64,000 nucleotides of DNA from Herbidospora yilanensis (GTDB lineage Bacteria > Actinomycetota > Actinomycetes > Streptosporangiales > Streptosporangiaceae). Where the stretch lies: NCBI RefSeq assembly GCF_001570565.1, contig NZ_BBXE01000033.1, positions 1-64,000 of the forward strand, given 5' to 3'. A model generated the notes under the pieces. The model had not been told where the DNA came from and searched no databases. It saw only the letters and a list, made by a program, of their open reading frames with translations. Shown here one piece after another: positions 32,881 through 40,977 of the stretch. Every line of letters begins with the position of its first letter. The first letter of the stretch is position 1. A program made the position numbers and the translations under genes.

Positions 32881-34811
32881 GCGTCGAGGGCGAATCCGTC
32901 TTTCAGCGGGTTGATTTCGATTTCGGTGAGCTCGGGACGCGCTTCGAGAATGTCCCCCAATACGACCATCACCTGCGCGACGGCGTCGAGGTCGGCGGGC
33001 GGGGCGCCGCGCCAGCCGTCCAGCAGACGCGAAACCCGGGTCGCCGCGATCAGTTCCCTCGCCTGCCGATGGGTGAGCGGGGCGAGGGCCGTCGCGGTGT
33101 CGGCGATGAGCTCGGCGAGCACTCCCCCGGCCCCGAAGGTGACGACCGCCCCGGCGTGGGGGTCGCGGTGCGCGCCGACGATCAGCTCCACGCCCGGCGT
33201 CGTCAGCTGCTCCTCGACCCAGAGCGGGAGCCCCGGCAGTCTCTCCCGCATCCGCGCCGCCGCCCGGTGGAGCTCCTCCGGGGAGGCGATGCCGAGGACG
33301 ACGCCGCCCACCTCGGTCTTGTGGGCCGGTCCCAGGGCCTTGAGGACCAGCGGGTAGGCCAGGCCCGGGTCGCCGCCGTCGTAGAGCAGCCCGGCGGGGA
33401 AGGCGACTCCGCAGGCCATGAGGGTGCGGCGGAGGGCGATGTATCCCGAGATCTCGCCGGACGGCCGCGAGGCCGGCGTCGCACCCCCGGCGGCGGGCCG
33501 GGAGGTCAGTGCGCTCAGGCCGGTCATGACGGCGTCGATCGTGCCGTGGACGGGGATGCCGGCCGCCCGCAGGAAGTCCACCGTCGGGCCCTCGGGGCGC
33601 ATCGTGTGGATGAGGCAGGGCCTCGTGGTGAGCGTCCGGGCCAGACGGGCGGCGGCGGCGCGCTCCGCCTCCTCCAGCGCCGGGCTGTCGGCGGCGTAGC
33701 TGGCGAAGTAGCCGGTCAGGACGACCGCGTCGACCTCGGGCGCGACGATCTCCGTGATCTTCGGGTACGTCGCCAGGTCGGACTCCCCCGCGCCCGCCAT
33801 GTCGACCGGGTTCGACAGGCCCGCGTCCGGCGGCAGGAGGGCGCGCAGCGCCTCGACCGTGGCCGGGGCGAACGCGGGCACCTCCAGGCCCAGGCGCTCG
33901 GCCAGTTCGGCGGCGATGGCCCCCTGGCCCCCGCTGTCGGCCACGACCGCGACCCGGCGCACGGGGGACGGGACGGCCAGGCACGCCTGGGCGATGTGGA
34001 TCGCCTCCTGCGGGGTGCGGGCGCGCATCACCCCCGCCGCCCGGCACAGCGCGTCGACGATCGCGTCGGGGGTGGCGAGCGCGCCGGTGTGGGAGGTGAC
34101 CGCGCGGCGGCCCGCCGCCGAGCCGCCGACGGTCAGCAGGACGACGGGCTTGCCGCCCGCCAGGGCGATCAGGTCGCGGCCGATCGACAGGTCTTCGAGG
34201 TAGAGCACGACGACGCGGGTGTGCGGGGCGGCGACGACCGCTTCGGCCAGTTCCCGGACCCCCAGGTCGGCGGCGTCCCCGACGGACACGAACCGCGACA
34301 GGCCCAGGCCCTCCTTCGCGGCCAGGTAGCCGAGTTCCAGGCCGACCGAGCCGCTCTGGGAGACGACGCCGATCGGGCCGGGGGTCAGCGTGCCCCAGGT
34401 GAGGGAGAGGCCGGCGGCGGAGTCGTACACCCCCATGCTGGTCGGGCCCACGAGACGGGCGCCCGCCGAGCGCACCCGGGCGGCCAGCGCGGGCAGGCCG
34501 CCCGGGTAGACGACCCCGGCGGTGATCGCGACGAGATGGCGGGCCCCGGCGTCGAGGGCGTCGCCGACGACCTGCTCGTAGGTGTGCGGCGGGGTCGCCA
34601 TCGCGACCAGGTCGGGGGCCTCGGGGAGGTCGCGCAGCGAGCGGTGGGTGCGGTGGCCGAGGACGTCGGCGCCCCGGGCGTTCACCAGGTGGACCGGCCG
34701 CCGCGACGCGCCGCTCAGGGCGCCCCTGGCCAGCCAGTAGCCCCATTTGGCGGGGTCGCCGGAGGCGCCGACCACGGCGACCGTGCGGGGGTCGAACAGC
34801 GCCTCGGTCAT
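32868..34811 (-). CDS. ADP-forming acyl-CoA synthetase (ACD family, fused alpha and beta parts)
   Basis: A 647-residue protein starting at ATG 34811. It has an N-terminal CoA-binding domain (RTVAVVGASGDPAKWGYW), a flavodoxin-like ligase domain (GVVSQSGSVGLE), the phospho-His region TSHTGALATP, and a C-terminal ATP-grasp domain (YPLVLKALGPAHKTEVGGVV, TEIEINPL). It converts an acyl-CoA plus ADP and phosphate to acid, CoA and ATP, or the reverse. It is last in a six-gene operon and overlaps the dehydrogenase gene by 4 bp. It could conserve energy from acyl-CoA made by that pathway. Confidence 0.9.
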   Translation of the reverse strand: MTEALFDPRTVAVVGASGDPAKWGYWLARGALSGASRRPVHLVNARGADVLGHRTHRSLRDLPEAPDLVAMATPPHTYEQVVGDALDAGARHLVAITAGVVYPGGLPALAARVRSAGARLVGPTSMGVYDSAAGLSLTWGTLTPGPIGVVSQSGSVGLELGYLAAKEGLGLSRFVSVGDAADLGVRELAEAVVAAPHTRVVVLYLEDLSIGRDLIALAGGKPVVLLTVGGSAAGRRAVTSHTGALATPDAIVDALCRAAGVMRARTPQEAIHIAQACLAVPSPVRRVAVVADSGGQGAIAAELAERLGLEVPAFAPATVEALRALLPPDAGLSNPVDMAGAGESDLATYPKITEIVAPEVDAVVLTGYFASYAADSPALEEAERAAAARLARTLTTRPCLIHTMRPEGPTVDFLRAAGIPVHGTIDAVMTGLSALTSRPAAGGATPASRPSGEISGYIALRRTLMACGVAFPAGLLYDGGDPGLAYPLVLKALGPAHKTEVGGVVLGIASPEELHRAAARMRERLPGLPLWVEEQLTTPGVELIVGAHRDPHAGAVVTFGAGGVLAELIADTATALAPLTHRQARELIAATRVSRLLDGWRGAPPADLDAVAQVMVVLGDILEARPELTEIEINPLKDGFALDAYAS

Positions 34812-35938
34812 CGCCGGGCCGCCAGGTTGGCCGCCAGGTTGCGGGCGCTCAGGTCGTGGGCGACCTCTCTCGGGGTCCGGGCCGGGTCGGACATGATCTC
34901 GGTCGTCATCCGGCGCATCCAGGAGCGGATCTTCGCGAAGGCGGCGTCGGCGTCGGCCGGGATGTCGCCGAACAGCGTCCACCACCACCAGGAGTTGGTG
35001 GCCGAGTTGGCCACCACGTCCGGGACGACCACCACCCCCCTGTCCGCGAGCAGGCGTTCGGCCTCCGGGGTGACCGGGACGTTGGCCGCCTCCACCACCA
35101 GCCGGGCCCGCACCCGAGGGGCCTCCTCCGCGCCGACGCAGTAGGAGACGGCGGCCGGGACCAGCAGGTCGCAGTCGACGTCGAGCCACTCGTCGCGGGG
35201 CCGTTTGCCGCCCGGGATCCGGCCGAAGGGGTCGCGGGCGCGGAGCAGCGCCTCCACGTCCAGGCCGCCGGGGTCGGTGACGAGGCCGTCGGCGTCGGCG
35301 ACGCCGACGATCCGCACCCCCGCCCGCGCCAGGAACCGCGCGGTCGCGCCGCCCATGGACCCGAAGCCCTGGACGACCGCCGTCGGCTCCTCGATGCCCA
35401 GGCGGTCGAGCGCGGTCAGGGCCGACTCGGCCACGCCGCAGCCGCCGGCCAGGTCGCCCAGGCCGATGCCGTCGACCGTGACGGCGAAGGCGGCGTCCAG
35501 GCGCTTGAGTGCCGTGTCTGGGTCGTCGAGGAGCGGCAGGACGGCGTCGATCGAGGTGCGCAGGCCGGCCGCGTGACAGGCCTCCTCGATCGACTCCTGG
35601 CGCAGCCCCAGGTCCTCGCCGGTCGCCCAGTAGGTGGCCAGCAGGGGCTTCATCGCGGCGATGTAGCGGTGCAGCATGCCGGTGGCCTCGGGGTCGAGCG
35701 GGTCGCAGTCGATGCCGCCCTTCGCGCCGCCGAGCGGCTGGTAGGCCAGGCCCGGCTCGTAGGCGATCGCCTCCTTGCGGGACATGCCCCGGGCCAGGTC
35801 GGCGACCTCCTCCAGGGTGACGCCGGCGCGCATCCGCAGGCCGCCGCTGCTGACGCCCCGGCCCAGCCGGTCGATGACCAGGTAGCCGGGGCGGCCGGTG
35901 ACGTCGTCGGTCCAGACGACCTGGAGGAACGGGGTCAT
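34808..35938 (-). CDS. Glu/Leu/Phe/Val dehydrogenase family protein
   Basis: A 376-residue protein. QPLGGAKGGIDCDP holds the catalytic Lys and glycine-rich substrate motif. The NAD(P)-binding part is VVQGFGSMGGATARFL, then VVVPDVVANSATNSWWWW in place of the usual PD(I/F)(L/V)xNAGGV. It should deaminate an L-amino acid to the 2-oxo acid. The altered C-terminal motif and the WWWW run suggest an unusual substrate. 4-bp overlaps on both sides (34808-34811 and 35935-35938) place it between the ThDP enzyme and ACD genes. Confidence 0.87.
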   Translation of the reverse strand: MTPFLQVVWTDDVTGRPGYLVIDRLGRGVSSGGLRMRAGVTLEEVADLARGMSRKEAIAYEPGLAYQPLGGAKGGIDCDPLDPEATGMLHRYIAAMKPLLATYWATGEDLGLRQESIEEACHAAGLRTSIDAVLPLLDDPDTALKRLDAAFAVTVDGIGLGDLAGGCGVAESALTALDRLGIEEPTAVVQGFGSMGGATARFLARAGVRIVGVADADGLVTDPGGLDVEALLRARDPFGRIPGGKRPRDEWLDVDCDLLVPAAVSYCVGAEEAPRVRARLVVEAANVPVTPEAERLLADRGVVVVPDVVANSATNSWWWWTLFGDIPADADAAFAKIRSWMRRMTTEIMSDPARTPREVAHDLSARNLAANLAARR

Positions 35939-37602
35939 GAGTGCTCCTGGATGACGATCACCGTGGGACGGTCGGCGGCGAACGCCGCGCCGATCTCGCC
36001 CCGCAGGTCCGCCGGGTGTGCGACGCCGCGGGCGCCGAAGGCGCGGGCGAGCTGGACGAAGTCGGGGGCGTGCAGGTCGACCGCCACCGGGGTCATCGGG
36101 CGGGCCGTCATCTCGGCCCGGATCTCGCCGTAGCCGCCGTTGACGGCGACGACGATCGGCAGGTTGAGGCCGAGTTCGACCGCGGTGGCCAGCTCCTGGA
36201 CGGTGAACTGGAGCGCGCCGTCACCGGCCAGGACCACGACGGGCAGGTCCGGGTCGGCGACCTTGGCGCCGATCGCGGCGGGGAGGGCGTAGCCGAGGGT
36301 GCCGAAGCCGGCGGGGAACAGGAAACGGCGCCGGAGGGTGGCCAGGGCGCCGTAGTAACAGAACATCGAGTTGTCGGCGGCGACCACGGCGTGGGCGGGG
36401 AGGGCCTGGGCGATGGCGTCGAGCTCGGCCCGCCAGGGGGCGGCCAGGGCGGCGCGTTCCTGAGCGATCCGACGGGTGACCTCCGCGAGAGCCGCACGCC
36501 CCGGCATCTCACCGCGGTCGTCTGTGATCACGGGCCAGACGGCCACGCCCCTCCCGTCACCGGCGTCCCCAATGATCGCGGGCACGTCAGGGCCGGTGCG
36601 AAGCGGGTGCCCGCCGTTGATCGCGGGCGAGTCGGGGCCGGTGCGGGGCAGGTGATCCGCTTCCACGGCTTTTGCCACCAGGGTGGCCAGGGCCGGGAGG
36701 GCGGTCTCCGCGTGGGCGGTGATCGGGATCGTCGCGGTCGTCGTCTGGGCCGGGTCGACGTCGATGCGGATGAGGGTGCCCTCGTAGGTGAAGTCGGTCC
36801 ACAGGTCCGAGGGGGCCAGTTCCGTGCCCACGGCCACGACCGCGTCGCAGGACTTCAGCCACGCCTGGGCCGACGCCAGGAAGAGGGCGGGGCCGAGGTT
36901 GCGACGATGAGCGGGAGGGAGGATGCCCGTCCCGTTGATGGTGGTGACGACCAGGGCGTCCACGAGGTCGGCGAGCCGGAGGGCCGCCGCGCCCGCCTCG
37001 CGGGCGCCGCCGCCCAGGACGATGCCCACCCGTCCGGCTCCGGCCAGGGCCTGAGCGGCTTCGGGAAGGCCGCCACGTGCGGGGAGCGGGTAGTCGCCCT
37101 CGGCGTCGAGGAGGTCGGCCGGGATCTCGATGTGCACGGGTCGCGGCCGGCCCGCCGCGAAGAACACGAACGCCGCCGCGAGCGCCGAGGGGATCTCGGC
37201 CACGGTCGTCACGCGGTGGCTCCACGCGCAGACCGCGTCCATCGCCGCCGACTGGTTCTTCGTCTCGTGCAGGTAGCCGGTGCTCCGGCGCGGATGCGTG
37301 GTCGGCACGCCGGGCGAGATCAGCACCATCGGGATCGAGTCGGAGTAGGCCTGCCCGGCCGCCGCCGCGGCGTTCAGGACACCGGGGCCGGTCGTGGTCA
37401 GCACGACGCCGGGACGCCCGGAGATCCGGGCGTAGCCGTCGGCGGCGTACCCGGCCCCCTGCTCGTGCCGGGGGGTGACCAGCCGGGCGCCCTGGCGGGC
37501 GAGGGCGTCGTACAGGGCGAGGTTGTGGGTTCCGGGGATGCCGAAAACCGTGTCGACCCCGTGGGCGGCCAGGGTGGCCGCGACCGCCGTCGCGCCGGTC
37601 AT
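35935..37602 (-). CDS. Thiamine-diphosphate-dependent 2-oxo acid enzyme (acetolactate synthase-like)
   Basis: A 555-residue protein starting at ATG 37602. The catalytic Glu is in RHEQGAGYAADGYAR; the ThDP/Mg motif is GDGALQFTVQELATAVELGL and on to NGGYGE. The overall fold is that of acetolactate synthase, benzoylformate decarboxylase and related enzymes. Residues about 325-375, between the middle and C-terminal domains, contain an extra Pro/Gly-rich segment with two similar units (RTGPDSPAINGG and RTGPDVPAIIGD). In this operon it would act on the 2-oxo acid made by the dehydrogenase. It overlaps both neighbours by 4 bp. Confidence 0.88.
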   Translation of the reverse strand: MTGATAVAATLAAHGVDTVFGIPGTHNLALYDALARQGARLVTPRHEQGAGYAADGYARISGRPGVVLTTTGPGVLNAAAAAGQAYSDSIPMVLISPGVPTTHPRRSTGYLHETKNQSAAMDAVCAWSHRVTTVAEIPSALAAAFVFFAAGRPRPVHIEIPADLLDAEGDYPLPARGGLPEAAQALAGAGRVGIVLGGGAREAGAAALRLADLVDALVVTTINGTGILPPAHRRNLGPALFLASAQAWLKSCDAVVAVGTELAPSDLWTDFTYEGTLIRIDVDPAQTTTATIPITAHAETALPALATLVAKAVEADHLPRTGPDSPAINGGHPLRTGPDVPAIIGDAGDGRGVAVWPVITDDRGEMPGRAALAEVTRRIAQERAALAAPWRAELDAIAQALPAHAVVAADNSMFCYYGALATLRRRFLFPAGFGTLGYALPAAIGAKVADPDLPVVVLAGDGALQFTVQELATAVELGLNLPIVVAVNGGYGEIRAEMTARPMTPVAVDLHAPDFVQLARAFGARGVAHPADLRGEIGAAFAADRPTVIVIQEHS

Positions 37603-38765
37603 GAGCGGGCCAGCGACCGGGAGATGATCAGCCGCTGGATGTCGGAGGTGCCCTCTTCGAGCTCCTCCAGCTTGGCGTCGCGCAGCCACCTCTCCACGGG
37701 GAACTCCCGCGAGTAGCCCCACCCGCCGAACGTCTGCATCGCCGCCCACGCGCACCACACCGCGTTCTCCGACGCCGTCAGCTTGGCGATCGCGGCCTCC
37801 TCGGTGACGGTCTCGCCGAGGTCGTGGAGGTCGGCGGCCCGCCGGGTCAGCAGCGCCGACACGTCGATCCTGGCCGCCATGTCGGCGAGCCGGAACGCCA
37901 CCGCCTGGTGGCCGATGACGGGCGTGCCGAACTGCTCCCTCTCCTTCGCGTACGCCAGCGCCACGTCCAGGGCGGCGCGCGACAGGCCCGTGCAGGCGGC
38001 GGCGATGAGCACCCGGGAGGCGTCGAAGGTCCGCATGAGCCCCCGGAACCCCTGGCCCTCCTCGCCGAGGCGGTCGGCCGCCGACACGCGGACCCCGTCG
38101 AGGAAGAGCTCCGCGCAGGCGATGCCGCGCTGGCCCATCTTCGGCATCGGCGGCCCGACCGTGAAGCCGGGCGCGTCCCGGTGCACGACGAAGGCGGTCA
38201 CCCCCTTGGCGCGGGTGCCGGGCGCGACCGTCGCGAAGACGACGAACCACTCGGCGAAGGGCGCGTTGGAGATCCACGTCTTCTGCCCGGTCAGCACGTA
38301 GTGGTCGCCGTCGCGTTCGGCCCGGGTGGTGATCGCGGCCGCGTCGGAGCCGACGCCGGGCTCGGTCGTGGCCAGCGCGGTCAGGGGCGGATCGTCACCG
38401 GTCAGCGGCGCGAGCAGCCGCTCTTTCTGGGACGGGGTGCCGAGTTCCAGCACGGGTGAGGCGAAGAACCCCCCGGAGGTGATCAGGTTGCCGATGGAGA
38501 TGTCGCCGTGGCACAACTCCTCCTGCACCAGGCACTGGGTGACCAGGTCGACGACCCCGCCCCCGCCGAACTCCTCGGGGATCATGAACGAGGTCAGCCC
38601 GGCCTTCGCCGCCTTCGCCCAGATCTCGCGGGGGAAGACGTGGTCGCCCTCGTCGACCTCCCGCGCCCGGGGCCGGATCTCCTCGGCGGCGAACCGCCGC
38701 GCCAGCGCGACGACGTCGGCCTGCTCCGGGCTCAGCTCACGGCCGAGACGGGGGATTCTGGGCAT
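37599..38765 (-). CDS. Acyl-CoA dehydrogenase
   Basis: A 388-residue protein with typical family length. FAD contacts are ALATTEPGVGSDAAAI and TGQKTWISNA; the C-terminal domain has AMQTFGGWGYSREFPVERWLRDAK and the catalytic Glu region ELEEGTSDIQRLIISRSLA. It introduces an alpha,beta double bond into an acyl-CoA, passing electrons to ETF. Overlaps the ThDP gene by 4 bp and the EamA gene by 34 bp. It is the oxidation step of the operon. Confidence 0.93.
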   Translation of the reverse strand: MPRIPRLGRELSPEQADVVALARRFAAEEIRPRAREVDEGDHVFPREIWAKAAKAGLTSFMIPEEFGGGGVVDLVTQCLVQEELCHGDISIGNLITSGGFFASPVLELGTPSQKERLLAPLTGDDPPLTALATTEPGVGSDAAAITTRAERDGDHYVLTGQKTWISNAPFAEWFVVFATVAPGTRAKGVTAFVVHRDAPGFTVGPPMPKMGQRGIACAELFLDGVRVSAADRLGEEGQGFRGLMRTFDASRVLIAAACTGLSRAALDVALAYAKEREQFGTPVIGHQAVAFRLADMAARIDVSALLTRRAADLHDLGETVTEEAAIAKLTASENAVWCAWAAMQTFGGWGYSREFPVERWLRDAKLEELEEGTSDIQRLIISRSLARS

Positions 38766-39682
38766 GGTCTCTCCTCGGGTACGGGCCGGGCCACGATCCC
38801 CATGGCGGCCAGCATGCAACCGCCCCCGACGAGGACCGTCCAGGTGAGCGGCTCGCCGTACAGGACGGCGGCGAAGGCGGTCGCCCACACGGGCTCGACC
38901 GCGATGACGACGGCGGCGGTGGTCGGCGGCACGTGCGCCTGCGCCCACGTCTGGGCGAGGAACGTCCCGGCCCCGGCCACGGTGGCGAGGTAGAGCACGC
39001 CGGTCCAGTCGGCGGCGCCGTGCGGCAGCGTGATCCCGCCGGGCGCGGCGGCGACGGTCATGACCACGGCCAGCGTGAGGATCTGCACGACCGACAACGC
39101 GTACGCGTCCTCGGGCCGCGACCACTTGCCGAGCGCGACCAGGTGCACGGCGTAGAGCGCCGCCGACACGGCGGTCAGCGCGACCGCGCCCGCCGGTGCG
39201 CCGACCGGCCCGCTGAGCAGGCTGAACGAGGCGGTGCCGACGGTGGCCAGCCCGACGGCCGCCCACGTCGGCCGGCTGACCCGCGTCTTCAGCCAGACCA
39301 GGGCGATCAGCGGCGTCAGCACGAGGTAGGAGCCGGTGACGAAACCGGAGACCGACGACGGCAGCTCGGCCAGGCCGATGGTCTGGAGGGTCAGCGCGAC
39401 GCCGTAGACGCCGCCCAGCAGCGCGCCCGTCCCCCACAGGCGCGGGGTGAGGTTGCGGAGCGCGCGCGGCCGGACGGCGATCAGGACCACCACGGCGATG
39501 CCGAACCGGGCGGCGTAGAGGTCGGCGATGGGCAACCGCGCGACCAGGTCCTTGGTGAGCGGGAACGTGGATCCCCAGACGGCGGTGACGGAGACCAGGG
39601 CGAGCACGCCCAGGTGGTAGTGGCGCCTGGGGGGCGAGGCGGGTGCCGTCTCAGCCCCGTTCGCAAGGTCGCCGGTGGTCAT
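38732..39682 (-). CDS. EamA (DMT-superfamily) transporter
   Basis: A 316-residue protein with ten hydrophobic segments arranged as two EamA repeats (VLALVSVTAVWGSTFPLTKDL in the first; AVVIAVEPVWATAFAAVLYGE in the second). Such proteins export or import amino acids and small metabolites. The ATG at 39682 overlaps the amidohydrolase stop (ATGA). In this operon it may carry the substrate or a by-product. Confidence 0.9.
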   Translation of the reverse strand: MTTGDLANGAETAPASPPRRHYHLGVLALVSVTAVWGSTFPLTKDLVARLPIADLYAARFGIAVVVLIAVRPRALRNLTPRLWGTGALLGGVYGVALTLQTIGLAELPSSVSGFVTGSYLVLTPLIALVWLKTRVSRPTWAAVGLATVGTASFSLLSGPVGAPAGAVALTAVSAALYAVHLVALGKWSRPEDAYALSVVQILTLAVVMTVAAAPGGITLPHGAADWTGVLYLATVAGAGTFLAQTWAQAHVPPTTAAVVIAVEPVWATAFAAVLYGEPLTWTVLVGGGCMLAAMGIVARPVPEERPCPESPVSAVS

Positions 39683-40902
39683 GAGACGCCCCGCAGAGTG
39701 TTCTTGACGACCTCCCCGCCCTTCATCACGAACGCCACGTCGGCGAACTTCGTGATGTCCAGGGTTCCCGGCACCGCGATCAGGTCGGCGTACCGGCCCG
39801 GCGAGAGGGAGCCGACCCGGTCGTCCCACCCCATGCACTCGGCGCTCGTCAGCGTCGCCGCCTTCAGCGCCTGGATCGGCGTGAGCCCGTGCTCGACCAT
39901 GGTGGCGAGCTGCCGGCCCTGGAGCCCGTGGGGGAAGCCGCCGGCGTCCGTGCCGAACCCGATCTTCACCCCGGCCCGCACCGCCCTGCGGAAGCCCTCG
40001 CGCTGCGCCTCGGCGGTCTCGTCGTTCTTGCGGAGCTGCTCGGCGTCGTAGCCCCGCGACGGGCCGGTCTCGCGGATCCAGTCGGCCCACCAGATGTCGG
40101 CCGACAGGTAGGTCCCGTGGGCGGCCATCAGTTCGGCGCCCTCGTCGTCGAGGAAGCAGGCGTGCTCGATCGACCGCACCCCGGCGCACACCGCCCGCTT
40201 GACGCCCTCGGCGCCGTGGGCGTGGGCGGCGACGTACCGGCCGTACCAGGAGGCCTCCTCGACGGCGGCGCGCATCTGCGCCTCGGTCAGCTCGGGCGCT
40301 CCGGGGACGGTGCCGTTGGCCAGCACCGCGCCGGTGGCGATCAGTTTGATCAGGTCGGCGCCGTGGAAGACGATCTCCCGGACCCGCTCCCGGATGTCGT
40401 CGACCGAACGTGTCTCGCCGAACCGGAACTCCTTCGGCACCTCGACGTCGTGGGCGAACCCGGTCAGCATGCCGCCGCCGCCGCGAACGGTCACGTAGGC
40501 CCCGGCGACGGCCATGCGCGGCCCGAGCACGTGCCCGGCGTCGACGGCGTCGCGCAGCGCGACGTCGACGAAGGCCCGGAAGGTGCCGACGTCGCGGACG
40601 GTGGTGAACCCGGCCAGCAGCGTGTCGCGGGCGTTGGGGATGGAGGCGAAGGCCTGCCGGGCCGCGCTGTGCTTGAGCTCCTGGGCGTAGTCGCCGCACG
40701 CCGCCACCCCGACGAGATGGGTGTGCAGGTCGATCAGCCCGGGGGCCACGGTGACGTCGCCGAGGTCGCGCAGCTCCCCGTCGAACCCGGTGTAGGGACC
40801 CGTCGAGACGATCCGGTCACCCTCGATGACGACGAGCTGATCGGTCAGCACCCGCTCGCCGACGACGTCGACGAGCCGCGCGCACCGCACCGCTCTGGCC
40901 AC
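39679..40902 (-). CDS. Amidohydrolase-superfamily metal-dependent hydrolase (prolidase-like)
   Basis: A 407-residue protein with a GTG start. The metal motifs are LIDLHTHLVG (HxH), the Lys in ADLIKLIATG, AAHAHG, SIEHACF and IGFGTDAGG. This matches the Xaa-Pro/Xaa-Arg dipeptidase and imidazolonepropionase-like branch. It probably hydrolyses a dipeptide or N-acyl amino acid to start the pathway. First gene of the six-gene operon; divergent from an S9 peptidase 75 bp away, with an inverted repeat between. Confidence 0.88.
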   Translation of the reverse strand: MARAVRCARLVDVVGERVLTDQLVVIEGDRIVSTGPYTGFDGELRDLGDVTVAPGLIDLHTHLVGVAACGDYAQELKHSAARQAFASIPNARDTLLAGFTTVRDVGTFRAFVDVALRDAVDAGHVLGPRMAVAGAYVTVRGGGGMLTGFAHDVEVPKEFRFGETRSVDDIRERVREIVFHGADLIKLIATGAVLANGTVPGAPELTEAQMRAAVEEASWYGRYVAAHAHGAEGVKRAVCAGVRSIEHACFLDDEGAELMAAHGTYLSADIWWADWIRETGPSRGYDAEQLRKNDETAEAQREGFRRAVRAGVKIGFGTDAGGFPHGLQGRQLATMVEHGLTPIQALKAATLTSAECMGWDDRVGSLSPGRYADLIAVPGTLDITKFADVAFVMKGGEVVKNTLRGVS

Positions 40903-40924
40903 CGGTCCTCCCCTCCTGTTTTAC

Positions 40925-40938
40925 TGAGTCGCTACTCA
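40925..40938. promoter_or_regulatory. Inverted repeat TGAGT-N4-ACTCA between the catabolic operon and the S9 peptidase
   Basis: A perfect 5-bp inverted repeat in the 75-bp divergent promoter region. Its size and symmetry fit a TetR-family operator that could control both the amidohydrolase operon and the peptidase. The TetR regulator at 32278-32880 is the nearest candidate. Confidence 0.45.
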
Positions 40939-40977
40939 AACACAGCGGGGTTTACCTTGGCAATAACGGGAGCGCCG

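Noticed and set aside
29374-34746. One very long open frame on the minus strand that could be read as a 1790-residue protein
   Set aside because: Only its last 482 codons (from ATG 30822) look like an acyl-CoA synthetase; the upstream part is antisense to the sensor kinase and TetR genes and the same-strand shadow of the ACD gene, with Arg/Pro/Gly-rich composition typical of shadow frames in high-GC DNA.
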